NCBI GenBank assembly: GCA_936450465.1
Contig: OW388293.1
Coordinates: 27,843,860 to 27,907,859, forward strand
From: Gibbula magus
Taxonomy: Eukaryota; Mollusca; Gastropoda; Trochida; Trochidae
Reading direction: 5' to 3'
DNA length: 64,000 bases
The translations under genes were made by a program, and so were the position numbers. This document shows, one piece after another, positions 12,201 to 22,920 of the stretch (positions are counted from its first letter, which is position 1; every line of letters begins with the position of its first letter). Below the pieces are notes generated by a model. It searched no databases and was not told the DNA's origin. It worked only from the letters and a program-made list of their open reading frames with translations.

Positions 12201-15200
12201 TTCGCCGGGTTCGAGTACCAACTGAGAGAAACCATCTTGCAGGCCAAGTCCAGAGTTGAACAGAAGGGGCACGTCATTCCTGTGAGTCTGAACGTGTGAA
12301 CATTTACTAGCAACTGTTGATAACAGATATTGTAAATAACCACCTCCAAATTGTGACAAAGTCTATTTATTTAGCTGATCACAGTTGCATGTTATACCTG
12401 CAGATCCAAAGATTTGTCCTCATTTTGCCGACGTCTGTAGGTCTTATTCAATGTTCAAAAGCTTAGCTTATAATCCTAGCGGTATGACAGGTGTAATGTT
12501 ATTGTGGTGAGAGTGTTTTTTAGATGAGGAAAGGCAAGGTGATGCTGTTTTTGAGATTATGTATAGAAGCAATGATAAAAATAATGCTTCAATAAGTATC
12601 CGTTCGAGGACTACCGTATTAGATATGCAACTGTTTTGTAAATATATATATACAGTACATATTTCATGCCTATGTGAAGATGCCATTTCACGACCCGATC
12701 TTAGTTGTACAGACAGTTGTAAGAATATCTCCTAACATTGGCTGTCATTTAACTGAGGGCTAAGATGGGATAATTATTGGAAGATTAAAGCTCTCTGAAA
12801 ATGTCATCTGATATCAAGTATGTCAGCATGAGTTGATAAAGTTACAAATAAGAGGATATTTTACTTTGATCAAAATGTGTTTAAAATTTGATATCAGAAG
12901 ACACATGGATGAGATTCTATTTATCATCCAAAATCATTCTTCTTACGTTTCAATGAAAAATGTACATCTTAAAACACAGCACTGCCATTAGACTCCAGTG
13001 TCGTGATGTCATCGTGTTTCTGATGTCATGGCAATTTGCTATCATCAGGTGTTTAATGTCAAAGCATTGTGAGTCATTACTTGATGATGTTAAAGCATTG
13101 TGATGTCATTTGGTTGATTGCTGACAGCGCACTGTGCAAAATCTACTATCAAAATGATTGCTTCATCTCAATTTTGGAATAAATCATGACATCCCAACAA
13201 TGTACATGTTATTACGTGTTGTACCTGATTATATTTCAGATTGAGACAGTTGTGTACCGAGCTGACACATCAAGTGCAGTGGTTTTCAAAACACTTCGGG
13301 ATGGCATCCCACAGGTAATGTCACCCACTTGAATTAATTTTACTAATCAGGTCATTCGTACTTGTAATCTTAAAGACATCTGATGTCTAAAATTGTAAAG
13401 AAGTAAAAAGCAATACCCCGGTAGTTGTTTTTAAATACACCAATTTCAGTTGTAACTGTTGAGAACATATGGAAAGAGTTATTATCACAACATACAGTGT
13501 ATTTCTCTCTCTATGTGTCAGGAATCCCTAGCCCCTGCAGTAAGACATCAAATCCTTGTTGAGCTGAAGTTGAATCTGCCAGACATCTGCGACTCGATCA
13601 ACAACCTAGACATCGCCATCAGCTTCCTCAAGTCTCTCGGTGGCGAGCCTGACAAGTCTCTCCAGACCTTCATGTGGGACGTGCTAATATTGAAACAGAC
13701 CATCCTTAGTCAGAAGGTTGGTGCAATGAGTGTTTCTTTACAATGCAGTCAGAGAGAAAAATTTAATCTTAATTACCGTCTTGTACAATCAGAATATCCC
13801 ATAGTTTTGATGAAACCATATTTTCGAATCTCTTCCAATGCTAACGTAGTTGGAAGTCTCTTAGTGTCAAACTTGCTTTAAACCTCATGTGGATTACAAA
13901 AAGCATGTAAGTTTAACTTAAATCATACAGTAACAATCTTGTTGAAGATGGAAATAAATGGAAGTTAATCACAAGTTATATCAATCTATTTTCAGGCCAG
14001 ACAGTTCTGCAGATACAAGCACGCCCAGTCTCTGTGGCTGCTCCTGAGTTTTGAAAAGTCTGTTGTGCTTGCTCAACATGGCCAGGTGAGATGGGAAGAA
14101 ACTTAATCTTAACCATTATATAAAGTAATTCCATTGTGGCGCCCCTAGTTCAGATAATCTAAACGTTGGTTTATGTGCGATGACTGCGCACCCAACAGGA
14201 AGATGTCTAGCATGCTAGACTATGGCGCCCCTAGCCTAGTAGGCAATGACCAGGGCTGGCACATTTTGGAGATTTTTGGCTTGACTTTCAGGCTTGGCTG
14301 ATTCATACACTGCATGCTTTACCCTCCTATATGTCAGTTGTGTGGCTATGGTTTTAGAGAATCCTTTGTGGCTGAGTTGTTAAATTGTTGGAACATTCAG
14401 TGCTTCAGCTATCAAACTTAGGTAACCTTCTCTTAATAATACTCAAGGAGGGACTCCTTAAGTTTCATTGAATGTAGATCCAGATTCTTTAAACTATGTC
14501 AAGTTCTCTCAAATTCTTTTCTCCCACTAAAAGGATGCGTTTGACAACCTGGACGTGGAGTTCAAGGAGAAACTGTCGGACTCCTCGCGCGGTGAGCTGA
14601 AGGAGTTTGTGCAGACTCAGAGCGTGGACAAGTTGGAGCAGCTGCTGCAGCAGATGTTTGACTGTCTCCTCCTCAGAGTGGCTCACACAGCCGACCCCAT
14701 GGACCAGGAGGCTCTGGATATGAAACCCATGAAGTGAGAACACTTCTCTTTTATGCTGTAGAAAATATTGTAAATATGTCCGATTGAAAGCCTCTCTCAG
14801 TGGTTTACATGAAACCCATGAAGTGAGAACACTTCTCTTTTATGCTGTAGAAAATATTGTAAATATGTCTGATTGAAAGCCTCTCTCAGTGGTTTACATG
14901 AAACCCATGAAGTGAGAACACTTCTCTTTTATGCTGTAGAAAATATTGTAAATATGTCTGATTGAAAGCCTCTCTCAGTGGTTTACATGAAATCCATGAA
15001 GTGAGAACACTTATCTTCTATACTGTGGAAAATATTGTAAATATGTCTGTCTGACAGTCTACTCTCAATGGAGATTGAATATGAGGCAGACAGGTAGACA
15101 GGAACTGTTCTCTAGAATAATTTGCAGTCTAAAATAACTTATTAGGCTTGCAAAGTGGCATGAAACAATAACTCACTCACTCTTTCAAGTCTGTGACTTT

Positions 15201-15454
15201 AAAAATGTTTCTCAAGTTAGAATTCATCTCTTAATCAAGATGTACAACTGTATATTTCAAACAACTGTTTCAGACTGCGAGACCTCCTACAGGGTGAAAT
15301 CGATGCCCCCCTGTACAGCAAGGAGCCTGATGAGATGCTAACTTTGGAGGATATAGCAGCATTTCCCACAGAAATTCTGGGCAAACACATTCCTGCTACG
15401 TGGGTCTTCATTCTTCGTGAACTCACCCAGAAGAGGAGGGAAATGCATGGATAA
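3221..15454 (+). CDS. RNF213 (mysterin)-like E3 ubiquitin ligase, C-terminal part, 5' end outside window
   Basis: Coding exons joined in frame with GT-AG borders: 3221-3321, 5950-6007, 6543-6745, 9826-9958, 10516-10602, 11399-11594, 12059-12281, 13240-13314, 13522-13716, 13996-14085, 14534-14733, 15274-15454, stop TAA at 15452. Two leading bases finish a split codon, then come 579 codons and the stop. The protein reads like the region after the catalytic modules of RNF213, a giant AAA+ ATPase and RING/RZ-finger E3 that acts at lipid droplets and on intracellular pathogens. Recognisable stretches are LLPLVLANCNYSFELGKGT in exon 7, GEPDKSLQTFMWDVL in exon 9 and HAQSLWLLLSFEKS in exon 10. The AAA+ and RING parts would lie upstream. 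Exon 1 of this list (3221-3321) is the least certain. Several exon edges are tandemly duplicated. The family match is recalled by eye, not searched. Confidence 0.8.
4060..5665 (+). repeat. Tandem array of ~430-bp units rich in AAGGTCA, interrupted by a nested element
   Basis: The block TCATATACATAGCTTCTTTC...TCAAGGTCAAAGGTCAAGGTC recurs near 4070 and 5270. The block GTCAAAGGTCAAGGTCACAGC near 5050 recurs near 5475, giving a unit of about 425-445 bp after subtracting the nested insert at 4213-4969. Units contain AGGTCAAAGGTCA (a DR1-type nuclear receptor motif) at about 4125, 5336 and 5611. It sits in an intron of the RNF213-like gene. Confidence 0.7.
4213..4969. mobile_element. Nested element with TGTCCCCCGC inverted ends and ~148-bp internal repeats
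   Basis: Starts ATTGTCCCCCGC and ends GCGGGGGACATTG, so the ends are inverted. Inside are four diverged units of roughly 140-150 bp, each with GACCTTGACCTTATTTTCA then AGGTCAC. The left edge follows CAGGCTCTTA, which continues uninterrupted in the other array copy at about 5420, supporting insertion into an existing repeat. No ORF, so it would be non-autonomous. Confidence 0.65.
6465..6563 (+). repeat. Partial tandem duplication of an exon 5' edge
   Basis: The 22-base string starting GGTCAGGACAAGTTG (6471-6492) is repeated exactly at 6542-6563, where it forms the start of the RNF213-like exon 6543-6745. The upstream copy runs into GACAAGACAC instead of GTGCTGTACG and reaches a TGA in the exon frame, so it is a decoy rather than an alternative exon. 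Confidence 0.75.
9137..9305 (+). repeat. Direct duplication of a ~64-bp segment
   Basis: TTTATACTGTGGAAAAGATC and the following about 45 bases (9137-9200) recur at 9242-9305 with one difference (CATAACAC versus CACAACAC). Offset is 105 bp. Confidence 0.85.
9384..9507 (+). repeat. 16-bp minisatellite, GGTGGGAATTGTCCGG type
   Basis: About eight degenerate units of GGTGG(C/G)AATTGTCC(G/T)G in a row. The open frame across it (WELSGWELSG-like) is a by-product of the repeat, not a gene. Confidence 0.85.
10195..10500 (-). mobile_element. tRNA-derived SINE
   Basis: Read on the - strand, a tRNA-like head at about 10495-10430 carries GTAGTGGTTAGCATG (A-box-like) and GGGTTCGAATCCC (a good pol III B box, GGTTCRANNCC). 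It is followed by a body with GCAAGGCACTTCATC, CAAATGGGTACCTGAAC and GAGCGCTTAATAG. The same body occurs at 60.68-60.9 kb. The acceptor stem does not pair well, so it is not a tRNA gene. It ends within a few bases of the RNF213-like exon at 10516. Confidence 0.8.
10706..11460 (+). repeat. Eight-copy ~98-bp tandem array containing a splice acceptor and exon start
   Basis: Units begin GTTTCACCTGTAGGCTGTTG at 10804, 10902, 11001, 11099, 11288 and 11386, with diverged copies at 10706 and about 11190. Each carries the acceptor-like CCTGTAG plus exon-like sequence (TGGTCTAATCCACCTACC). Only the last copy is followed by the open exon 11399-11594. In the earlier full copies, the exon frame reaches an in-frame TGA within the unit (ATTAATATGA or ACTAATATGA). 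Confidence 0.9.
11720..11828. mobile_element. Palindromic foldback element with 9-bp target duplication
   Basis: A near-perfect hairpin of about 40-bp arms (CATCCTTGATAATCCAGCGC at 11729; mirrored GCGCTGGATTATCGAGGATG ending 11819) around a short loop. It is flanked on both sides by CATTGTGAC (11720-11728 and 11820-11828). Its TIR-like GATAATCC resembles the pogo-like element at 45.76 kb. Confidence 0.75.
11900..12090 (+). repeat. Tandem duplication of the acceptor of exon 12059-12281
   Basis: CACCAATCTAATGAG...TCAGTTTCAGTCGTCTGCCAG (about 11905-11970) is repeated as CACCAATCTCATGAG...TCAGTTTCAGTCGCCTGCCAG (11997-12069). The second copy opens the real exon. The first copy contains TAAGTTTGTAA and cannot extend the frame. 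Confidence 0.75.
12790..13190 (+). repeat. Dispersed repeat, copy of the family at 63.54 kb
   Basis: Contains ATGAGTTGATAAAGTTACAA, ATATCAGAAGACAC, GAGATTCTATTTATCATCCA and a run of TGATGTCA/GTGATGTCAT motifs in the same order as 63.55-63.9 kb. It sits in an intron of the RNF213-like gene. Confidence 0.7.
14722..15075 (+). repeat. Four-copy 89-bp tandem array containing a splice donor
   Basis: Units start at 14722, 14811, 14900 and 14989, exactly 89 bp apart. Each contains GAAACCCATGAA followed by GTGAGAAC, the exon-end/donor of exon 14534-14733 (the last copy reads GAAATCCATGAA). Copies 2-4 therefore present additional donor sites inside the intron. Confidence 0.9.
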
Positions 15455-18261
15455 ATAAGTGCAGTGTGTGACAAGACTCAATCCATATATGCACACATAT
15501 GGACACCTGAAAAAAATTGCATGGATAAATGGAGAAAATATATATTCATAATTGTCTTTAAAATGGCTTGAAAGTTATGCCGAATGGGCTTGATAAATGA
15601 CTTGTTGAGTGTTAAGAAATTACTTGATCATGTTTAATATGACATGGTAGGTATATTGAACACCTGATAAATGTTATCAAAATGTCTTGACAAGTACCTT
15701 GAATATGACTTGATAAATAACTTGTTAAGTATATTGAATATGACTTGATAAATGTGTTAAGAAATTACTTGATCATGTTTAATATGACATGGTAGATATA
15801 TTGAACACCTGATAAATGTTATCAAAATGTCTTGACAAGAGCCTTGAATATGACTTGATAAATATATAATGTTAAAATTACTTGATTGGTTTATTGAATA
15901 GAACTGGATATATATGTTGAAAATCACTTGATAAATGTGTTGAATATGATTTTATATTGAATAGAATCCAGGAGCCATCGGCTTCAAGATATTTACTTTG
16001 CTTTTACAATAGCTATGATGTTTAAGTCAATGAATCATATTTTTTTTATTTATATTTATCGACACAAAAGCAGATATTGTCTTTCTTCTGCTGTTGACTG
16101 ATTTTCTTGTATAGTAATAATATTATTATGATTTTTTTTATGTTTTAGTTGATACGTTTCACTTTTTTGCAATGATTTATAGATAAATGTCAGGTGTTAT
16201 TCTATGATGTTTGTGGTTGATTGTCATATTACTGTAATGATGTATCAGGATTTGGCCTGGCTTCAAACCAATGATGTGACCAAAAGGCTGTTTCACTTCC
16301 ACTCTCAAATCAATATTATAGGGAACAAACTGGTTTCATTTAATTTAATTCCCAGACTTGCTGTAATGATAATTGGATACAAAAGCAGTTATTAGTTGTA
16401 GAAATTTCTTGATAATGAGACATGTGCCAAATCCTGTGATTTTTCAGCCTTATGAAATCTGTTATGAACGCTTAAGTTATGTCAGTTTGCCTTTTGAGTT
16501 AAGGCACTCACTTTTATTCTGTGTTTCTACTATGATCTATCTTTAAGAGGTTATTTGTTGATATTGTATGATTTGATATGTTTCATTCCAGTTTTGTACA
16601 TAAGAGTCATTATTTTGAATTTCAATTTAAATATATGAAAAAAGAATTTTGTTGCATATATATGTCATGATATCATTGAAAATATTGTGTTCGAAAGTTT
16701 GTTTTCAGTTATTTTCCGATAATTCAGTTAAATTCCTTTTGATTTGCTTTGTTATACTTTTGTTTCTTTATTAAATTTTATTTTCAATATTTTTGCCTCA
16801 AGTATTGTTCATAAAATCATTCTTGCTATTTTGTCTTTCTGATTTCTTTGTTGTTTCTGAAAATTGACTAGAAATATTTTCATCTGTTTGTCATGTAATT
16901 TTGTAGTAAATATAAATCGCAGAAAGGTACTTAGATTATGACAAAAGCAACTTACTTTTGCTTGTAAAACTCGTCGCTTTTTCAATACTAACAAAGCAGT
17001 CAATAGCTTGATTGATTCAAATAGTTGATGTATTTTCATTGGACAATATGATTGTCAGAATTATTATTTTTCATTTTACATGTCAGTTTCTTGGAGAAAC
17101 GTACTGATTGACAGAAAAACATGCTAATGTGCTTGTTTCTTAATGCCTGCTTATTATCATACATATTAGTATATACATATATTGTAGACATGTTTCTCAT
17201 GACACATGTAGTAACAAAGATAAAAATTTAAACGGTTTCACATATGACTTATGATTATATCAAAACGAAATATACACATGTACATATGTTGTTACCTTTC
17301 TGTTTAAATGTTTATTATTGATTATGGATATGGACTGTTGGACATAAAGAATGTATACTTAAAATATTATCCGTGCCTTTTACATTTATTTTTTGAATTT
17401 TATGAACATTTCTAAATGTCTTCTGTTTTGAATGCTATGAGTTTTATTTGCTTGCTGGGCATAAAAATGCCAAATTCGCATAATGGTCTGAATGTTCAGA
17501 TTATAGCATTGTTCATATATCTGGCTTCAAGGCACTCCTTGTTCTACTAATGCTTTCTTGTGATGATATTTGTCAGGATTTACATACATTCTGATCATAT
17601 TTCCCTTTAGAATGAAGCAAGTTCTGGTTTCTCTATATATATATATCAAAGTGTGAAATATAGGCCGTCATACAGTCTGTAACTTGGTCATATATGGTCC
17701 ATGGTAATAGTTCTGTTGAAGATTTTCTTAAATTTTGTTATTTAAATAGAACAAAAATCCCATTTTGCACCGGCTTCTTTTCAAGCTCACAACAGAAACT
17801 GAATAGATACATTTCGAAAGTTATTGTTTTATATGCTTCAAGCCCTTGCTTAGAATTATAGCTTAGCAAAAGGTAGAGTTATATGCACACATTTATAATT
17901 ATATACATGTCATGTGCTTTGTAAGTAAAGTATTACTTATGCTCTTTCAACAAATTAATGTTAGATATATGTGTATTCTATCATGAGTCATTGGTTTTAT
18001 ATCATAAGCTGCATGAGCTTTGCGTTTTCTATTGATATTGTTTAATTGTTTGGAGATGGGCTTTTAAATTTTTATGACATGTTTCTACAATGTCTCTACT
18101 CTGAAGTAATTACGGAAAACCAATTATGATGAAACATTTATCTTTAATGTCAATATTATGCACTCTTTTCAGTTTGTTTAGTTTAAGATGGATTTCTTTT
18201 GATAAAGATATTTCACCTATTTAATATTCTTTGTTTTTATTTTTTTTCTTCATTTATTTAC
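15455..18261 (+). other. 3' untranslated/flanking region of the RNF213-like gene
   Basis: Very AT-rich with no coding exon. At 15612-15720 and 15756-15866 a roughly 105-bp block (AAATTACTTGATCATGTTTA...) is tandemly repeated with a spacing of about 144 bp, and CTTGATAAAT recurs through 15.57-15.96 kb. The poly(A) site was not resolved. Confidence 0.5.
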
Positions 18262-19050
18262 TATCCAAGGTTGAATATCTATAATTTATGATTAAGTTGT
18301 CTCAAGTTATACATTGTTAACAAGCAAGAAATACGTTTTTAGATTATGACCCTGTGACCCGCATTTGGGATCACAGAGTCAACAAATCTACAATTAAGAA
18401 TCACCTTTGACCAAAGAGTTTCTACACAACATTACAGCTTTCTAGAGCTTTACATACTTGAGAAAAAGATGAAAATAAGTTTGTAGGTCATGACCCCTGT
18501 GACCTAGTTTGGGGTCACAGTGTCACCAAATCTACCAAATCAACAGTTTTCCGTGGAACAAAAATTGCAAAATAGTGCATCTACCGGGATCTGAACTCCT
18601 ATCATTCGGAGGTTCTTGTGGAGAGGAATCTACAGAACCTGTTCCTATCCCAGTAGTTGCGAAATTTTGCAAATTTATACTTGGAACAAGGTCGATTTTA
18701 ATCAGAGTACCGTAACCAAATCTACAATTAAAAATCCCCATATTGGACAAGGAGTATGCACACAACATTTCGGCTTTCTAGATCTTATTGTACTGGAGAA
18801 GATGAAAATAGGTTTTTAAAGTCATGACCCCTGTGACCCTATTTGGGGCCACAGGGTCACCAAATCTACAATTTACAATCTCACTTGGTGGAGGAGTCTG
18901 CTCACAACATTTCAGCTTTCTAGACCTTTTGGTACTAGAGAAGAAGATGAAAATATGTTTTTAAGGATGTGACCACTGTGACCAAATCTTCAATTTAGAA
19001 TCCCCATTGGTCAAGGAGTCTGCACACAACAATTCATTATAAAGCTAATT
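18262..19050 (-). repeat. 145-bp GGTCA-rich tandem family, reverse-oriented copy
   Basis: Begins with the reverse complement of the tail of the 38.6 kb copy (TTGAATATCT..., TTGTTAACAAGCAA). It continues through several diverged units with TTTAGAATCCCCATTGG, CACAACATTTCAGCTTTCTAG and GTCATGACCCCTGTGACC. One stretch at 18545-18700 does not match the unit. Confidence 0.75.
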
Positions 19051-19234
19051 AACTTGGCATGGCAAACATATTACTGACCCGCACAACAGGCGAACACATG
19101 GCATCACACAGTTATGCTTCAGTGCGCTCGTCTGGCTACATTTGCAGCTATACTCAAACTGGGTAATAATAGTTGGCTAATAATTAATTGCAAGTGTATA
19201 TTGTCTCGATTTATGCTCATAAGATTCTGATAAT

Positions 19235-19992
19235 TATACCCCGCCGCGTGTTTAGCGCTAAGCGGGGGATATAATATTCGGCTGCGTACGTCCGCACGAA
19301 ATGGAATAACTCAAATACTATTCACTGGATTCTTTTCATATTTTGCATATGGGTTCATCATAGGAAGAGTAATGTTCCTACTGAGGTTTGTGACCTTGAC
19401 CTTCATTTCAAGGTCACAACGAGACTTTGTCATTTACCCTTGTCAGTGGGATATCTCAAGAACCATTCACTGGATTCTCTTCATATTTTACACATAGCTT
19501 CTCCAGGGAAAGACAAAGGGCTGATTAGATTTTGGTGACCATGACATTATTTTCAAGGTCACAGTGGAGATTTGAATTTTTCGACATGTTAATGTACATG
19601 TAAAGCTTGTCAGCGGAATATCTCAAGAACCAATCACCGGAATTCCATCATTTCTTACACAAAGCACCTCCTAGGGAAGATGATGGGCTGATTAGATTTT
19701 GTGTGACCTTGACATTATTTTCAAGGTCACAGCAGAACTTTTAATTTTTCAACAAGATAATGTACATGTAAATCTTGTCAGCAGGATATCTCAAGAACCA
19801 TTCACCGGCATTCCATCATTTCTTACACAAAGCACCTCCTGGGGAAGATAAAGGGCTGATTAGATTTTAGTGATCTTGACATTATTCTCAAGGTCACAGT
19901 GGAGCTTTGATTTTTTGGACATATTTGACAGTCAATTTTGCTGATCTTGACATTATTTTTCCATTTTGAAGTATTAATTTACGGCGGGGTAT
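19235..19992. mobile_element. Element with ATACCCCGCCG inverted ends and GGTCAC repeats
   Basis: Left end ATTATACCCCGCCG, right end CGGCGGGGTATCA. Interior units of about 150 bp carry ATATCTCAAGAACCATTCAC and GACCTTGACATTATTTTCAA then GGTCACAG. Same layout and related motif as the nested element at 4213-4969. No ORF. Confidence 0.65.
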
Positions 19993-21400
19993 CATGTCAC
20001 CTTAGTGATAACAACTTGTTTACAAAGGGACAATAGGGTTGCTGGCTTCCTACCTGTAATACTCGTTGTGATTTTAAGTGAAATAACCTGAAGCATATTA
20101 CATCCAAAATCACCTTACCTCCAATATCACAGAAGAAGGTTTCATTTTGAATGCCGGCTTCACCAATATTTGAGAGGGGATCAAGACAATATGATGAACA
20201 AATTTTAATCTCCATGTTACAAAGATGTTCTGAAAATTTGGCTTTCTTATGCCAACTAATTTTTTGAAGAATTTGTGTAAAGATTTTAGGGATATGGCTG
20301 GTCACGCCTAAATTTGAGAGGGGTCGGGACCAAATGTACAAATTTGGATCTCCTTTGTGCCATGTCGAAGGATGCCAGATGCACATCTGATGAAAACCAG
20401 ACGAAGTCCTATGTCATAAGCCCATCTGGTGTTATAAGCAGGAAGAGTTAAAAATAGAACCTTTGAATCTGTAGTTTATTAGGGTTTGTACAATGTATAT
20501 TATCTCTGGTTGAAGATCTTAAATTGTTTAAAAACTTCTCCAGCAAAACATTGTTAGATTTAATTGACTGAAATAACTGTAAAAATGCCTAACAATTCGC
20601 CTCATCATCATTATTTTCTCCCCAACTCTGTGGGACAACTCTGTACAATACGTAGTCTTTATCTGAAATTCTAAAAGAAATTATAGTTAATGGAAAGAAG
20701 TCGAATAGGCAACATTTTTATCAAGCTATATAGCATCCTGCACACAGTTTTGTTATAGAAAATATGTTCAAGATGCTCGCTGCGAGCAGCATATGCAGCC
20801 AGGGTGGTATTGACGTAGACGTATTGATGTTTGTGATTCATCATTTCTCAATGAAATAAGATCAGTGACCATAAAATAAATATGGTGGTTAAGAGTAACA
20901 ATTTACAACACATGAAAGCCAAATGATTTGCATTTTAAAGAATGTCACGTGAACTTTTTAAGGTCATAAGTCAATGATGTGTTTGTTATACATGTCAAAA
21001 TCTCACAGGCCGCAAATGCAGCCTGCAGCAGGGCAGATCTTAAGTAACATACATATGTCTGTTCTTTTTTAATAATATAAACAAATCGATTGACACCTGT
21101 TACTATATGCTTCTATAGAAAAAAAAACAATCAAGTATATCTAGTTGATCACCTCTATATTGTTATCATTTAAAAAAAAAAAGGATTCCATACTGTTTGC
21201 AATAACTACAGTGGTATGATTTTCATATACGTGTTTCTTTATATAATAAACATTTCCCATCTAAATTACATGTTAAAAGCTACGCCAACATAATGTGTCA
21301 CGGTCGATGATTATATGATCAGTCATTGCTTGCGCACGTGCCATTGTTTGTAAACATTGAATATCTAAAAATAGCAAATAACGTTATCCCACAGGTCAGC
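19993..21400. other. Intergenic sequence between the RNF213-like and TCP11L genes
   Basis: AT-rich. A 129-codon open frame on the - strand (20386-19997) spans a diverged internal duplication of AATTTGAGAGGGG-type sequence and shows no domain. No gene supported. Confidence 0.5.
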
Positions 21401-21558
21401 GCATGACGTCACTTCCGTAAACAACCTTGGCGTACCCAAGCCTGGTCTTGTTTGCTCGTTCCAGATTCTTCTTCGATATTCTCGAATATTTGGAGATTAC
21501 AGCGTAAAACGTGCTCACTTTTGTTACCAAATCATTATCGAAGAGGAATCCAAAGCGG
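21401..21558 (+). promoter_or_regulatory. Probable promoter and 5' non-coding exon of the TCP11L gene
   Basis: TGACGTCA at 21404-21411 overlaps ACTTCCG, a CRE plus ETS-type composite common in animal housekeeping promoters. Local GC is higher than its surroundings. A good donor (GTAGGT at 21559) could splice to the acceptor at 22903-22904 just before the start codon. The non-coding exon is an inference; no transcript evidence is available. Confidence 0.45.
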
Positions 21559-22920
21559 GTAGGTATTGATAGACGATTGTTAGTTTATAAAAGACCTTGT
21601 TTTGTTTTCTAAATTCTAGGTCACAGGATGAAAATGCAGACGATGTTTTTGTTATCAGCTGATCGACTAGGGGGACTTTGTTGAGCTGAACAGAAATTTG
21701 GCAAACATGAAGCTTATAAAACGTTAATATATTATTGATATTCATAGTTTATGAGCTTGTTATCACGTTCAGGCTTCTAATTTCAGTTTATTAATAGAAC
21801 CCTGATCTAATTTTATAACAACACATCAGCGCGTGCACATGTACGGCTGCAGATGTAAACACCGAGATGGAGTCGAGAGATGTGCTGATTTGACATAAAT
21901 TAACGGACTGGGAACGTTTTTAGATACATGTATTCACCATCCTCACACACTTTCCTAAACTAATTATTTAGAAATGGGCGTGGTTTTGGTTCTCCTGTTA
22001 ATTCTTTCAAGCCTGTCCACTTCTGTCTCCTAAATATTTCACTGGAAACTTTGTACATTATGTAGGTCTATTGCTATATTTTCCTTACCCTTTTATTTGA
22101 TTTCATAATATACTACATTGAAACAAAACTCTGGATAATTTTATATTCTATACAAATAAGATTGTTTATAAGTAAATAAAATTGCTTCATTTTATGCATT
22201 AATTAAATCTAAAAAAGGACAAATGATTTAAATTCATAATAATTTTCGTAAATCAATCATTTATTTGACCTTATGAGATTTTCACTAGCTATTAATAAAT
22301 CACAATGATTTATGAGGAACAATTATTTTCAACTCTTTTGCAATCTGTCGTGATTTGATGGGCCACATCAATTATCTAAATGAGATTGCACCTAGACTCC
22401 TTGATTCCTCAAACATAGCTGATGTTCTACCATGTGGATTTAGGGAGGCTATGTCTAACAAAGTGTTACTGCCACTGGATTATGCAAACATTGCTTTTGG
22501 AGCTACCCACTGTCTGTTGGCAAATATCCAAAAAGGTCATTTGACAGTTGCATTGTATACAATGTGACTCAGTGGATTGCATGAGCTCTTTGTGTGGCAG
22601 AATTTATTTGTGCGTAAAACAAATTGTACTGTGACTAGATTGAGGAAAGCTTACTAAAGACTCAGAAATAGATTCTTGTCACCTTTCATTGAGTTAGAGA
22701 CTTATTTTTTGTCAGATATATGTTTAAATATTGACGATTAATTTGATCCACATTTACACAAGTCGACATTGAAAGTCATAAGGTGAGGAAAGAAATGAGT
22801 CTAAGCCTTATTATTTGTGTTGTAGACTGAGAATAATGAAATAAGGTTAATTATTAAATTTTTCTTCTTATAGTCATTTAACTTGACCCGTCATTGTATT
22901 TTAGAATATAATCCAACAAT

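Noticed and set aside
19997..20386. 129-codon - strand frame
   Set aside because: Lies over an internal sequence duplication; no domain and no splice signals tying it to a gene.
22355..22567. 70-codon + strand frame upstream of TCP11L
   Set aside because: Composition is protein-like, but no domain, splice context or link to TCP11L could be shown.
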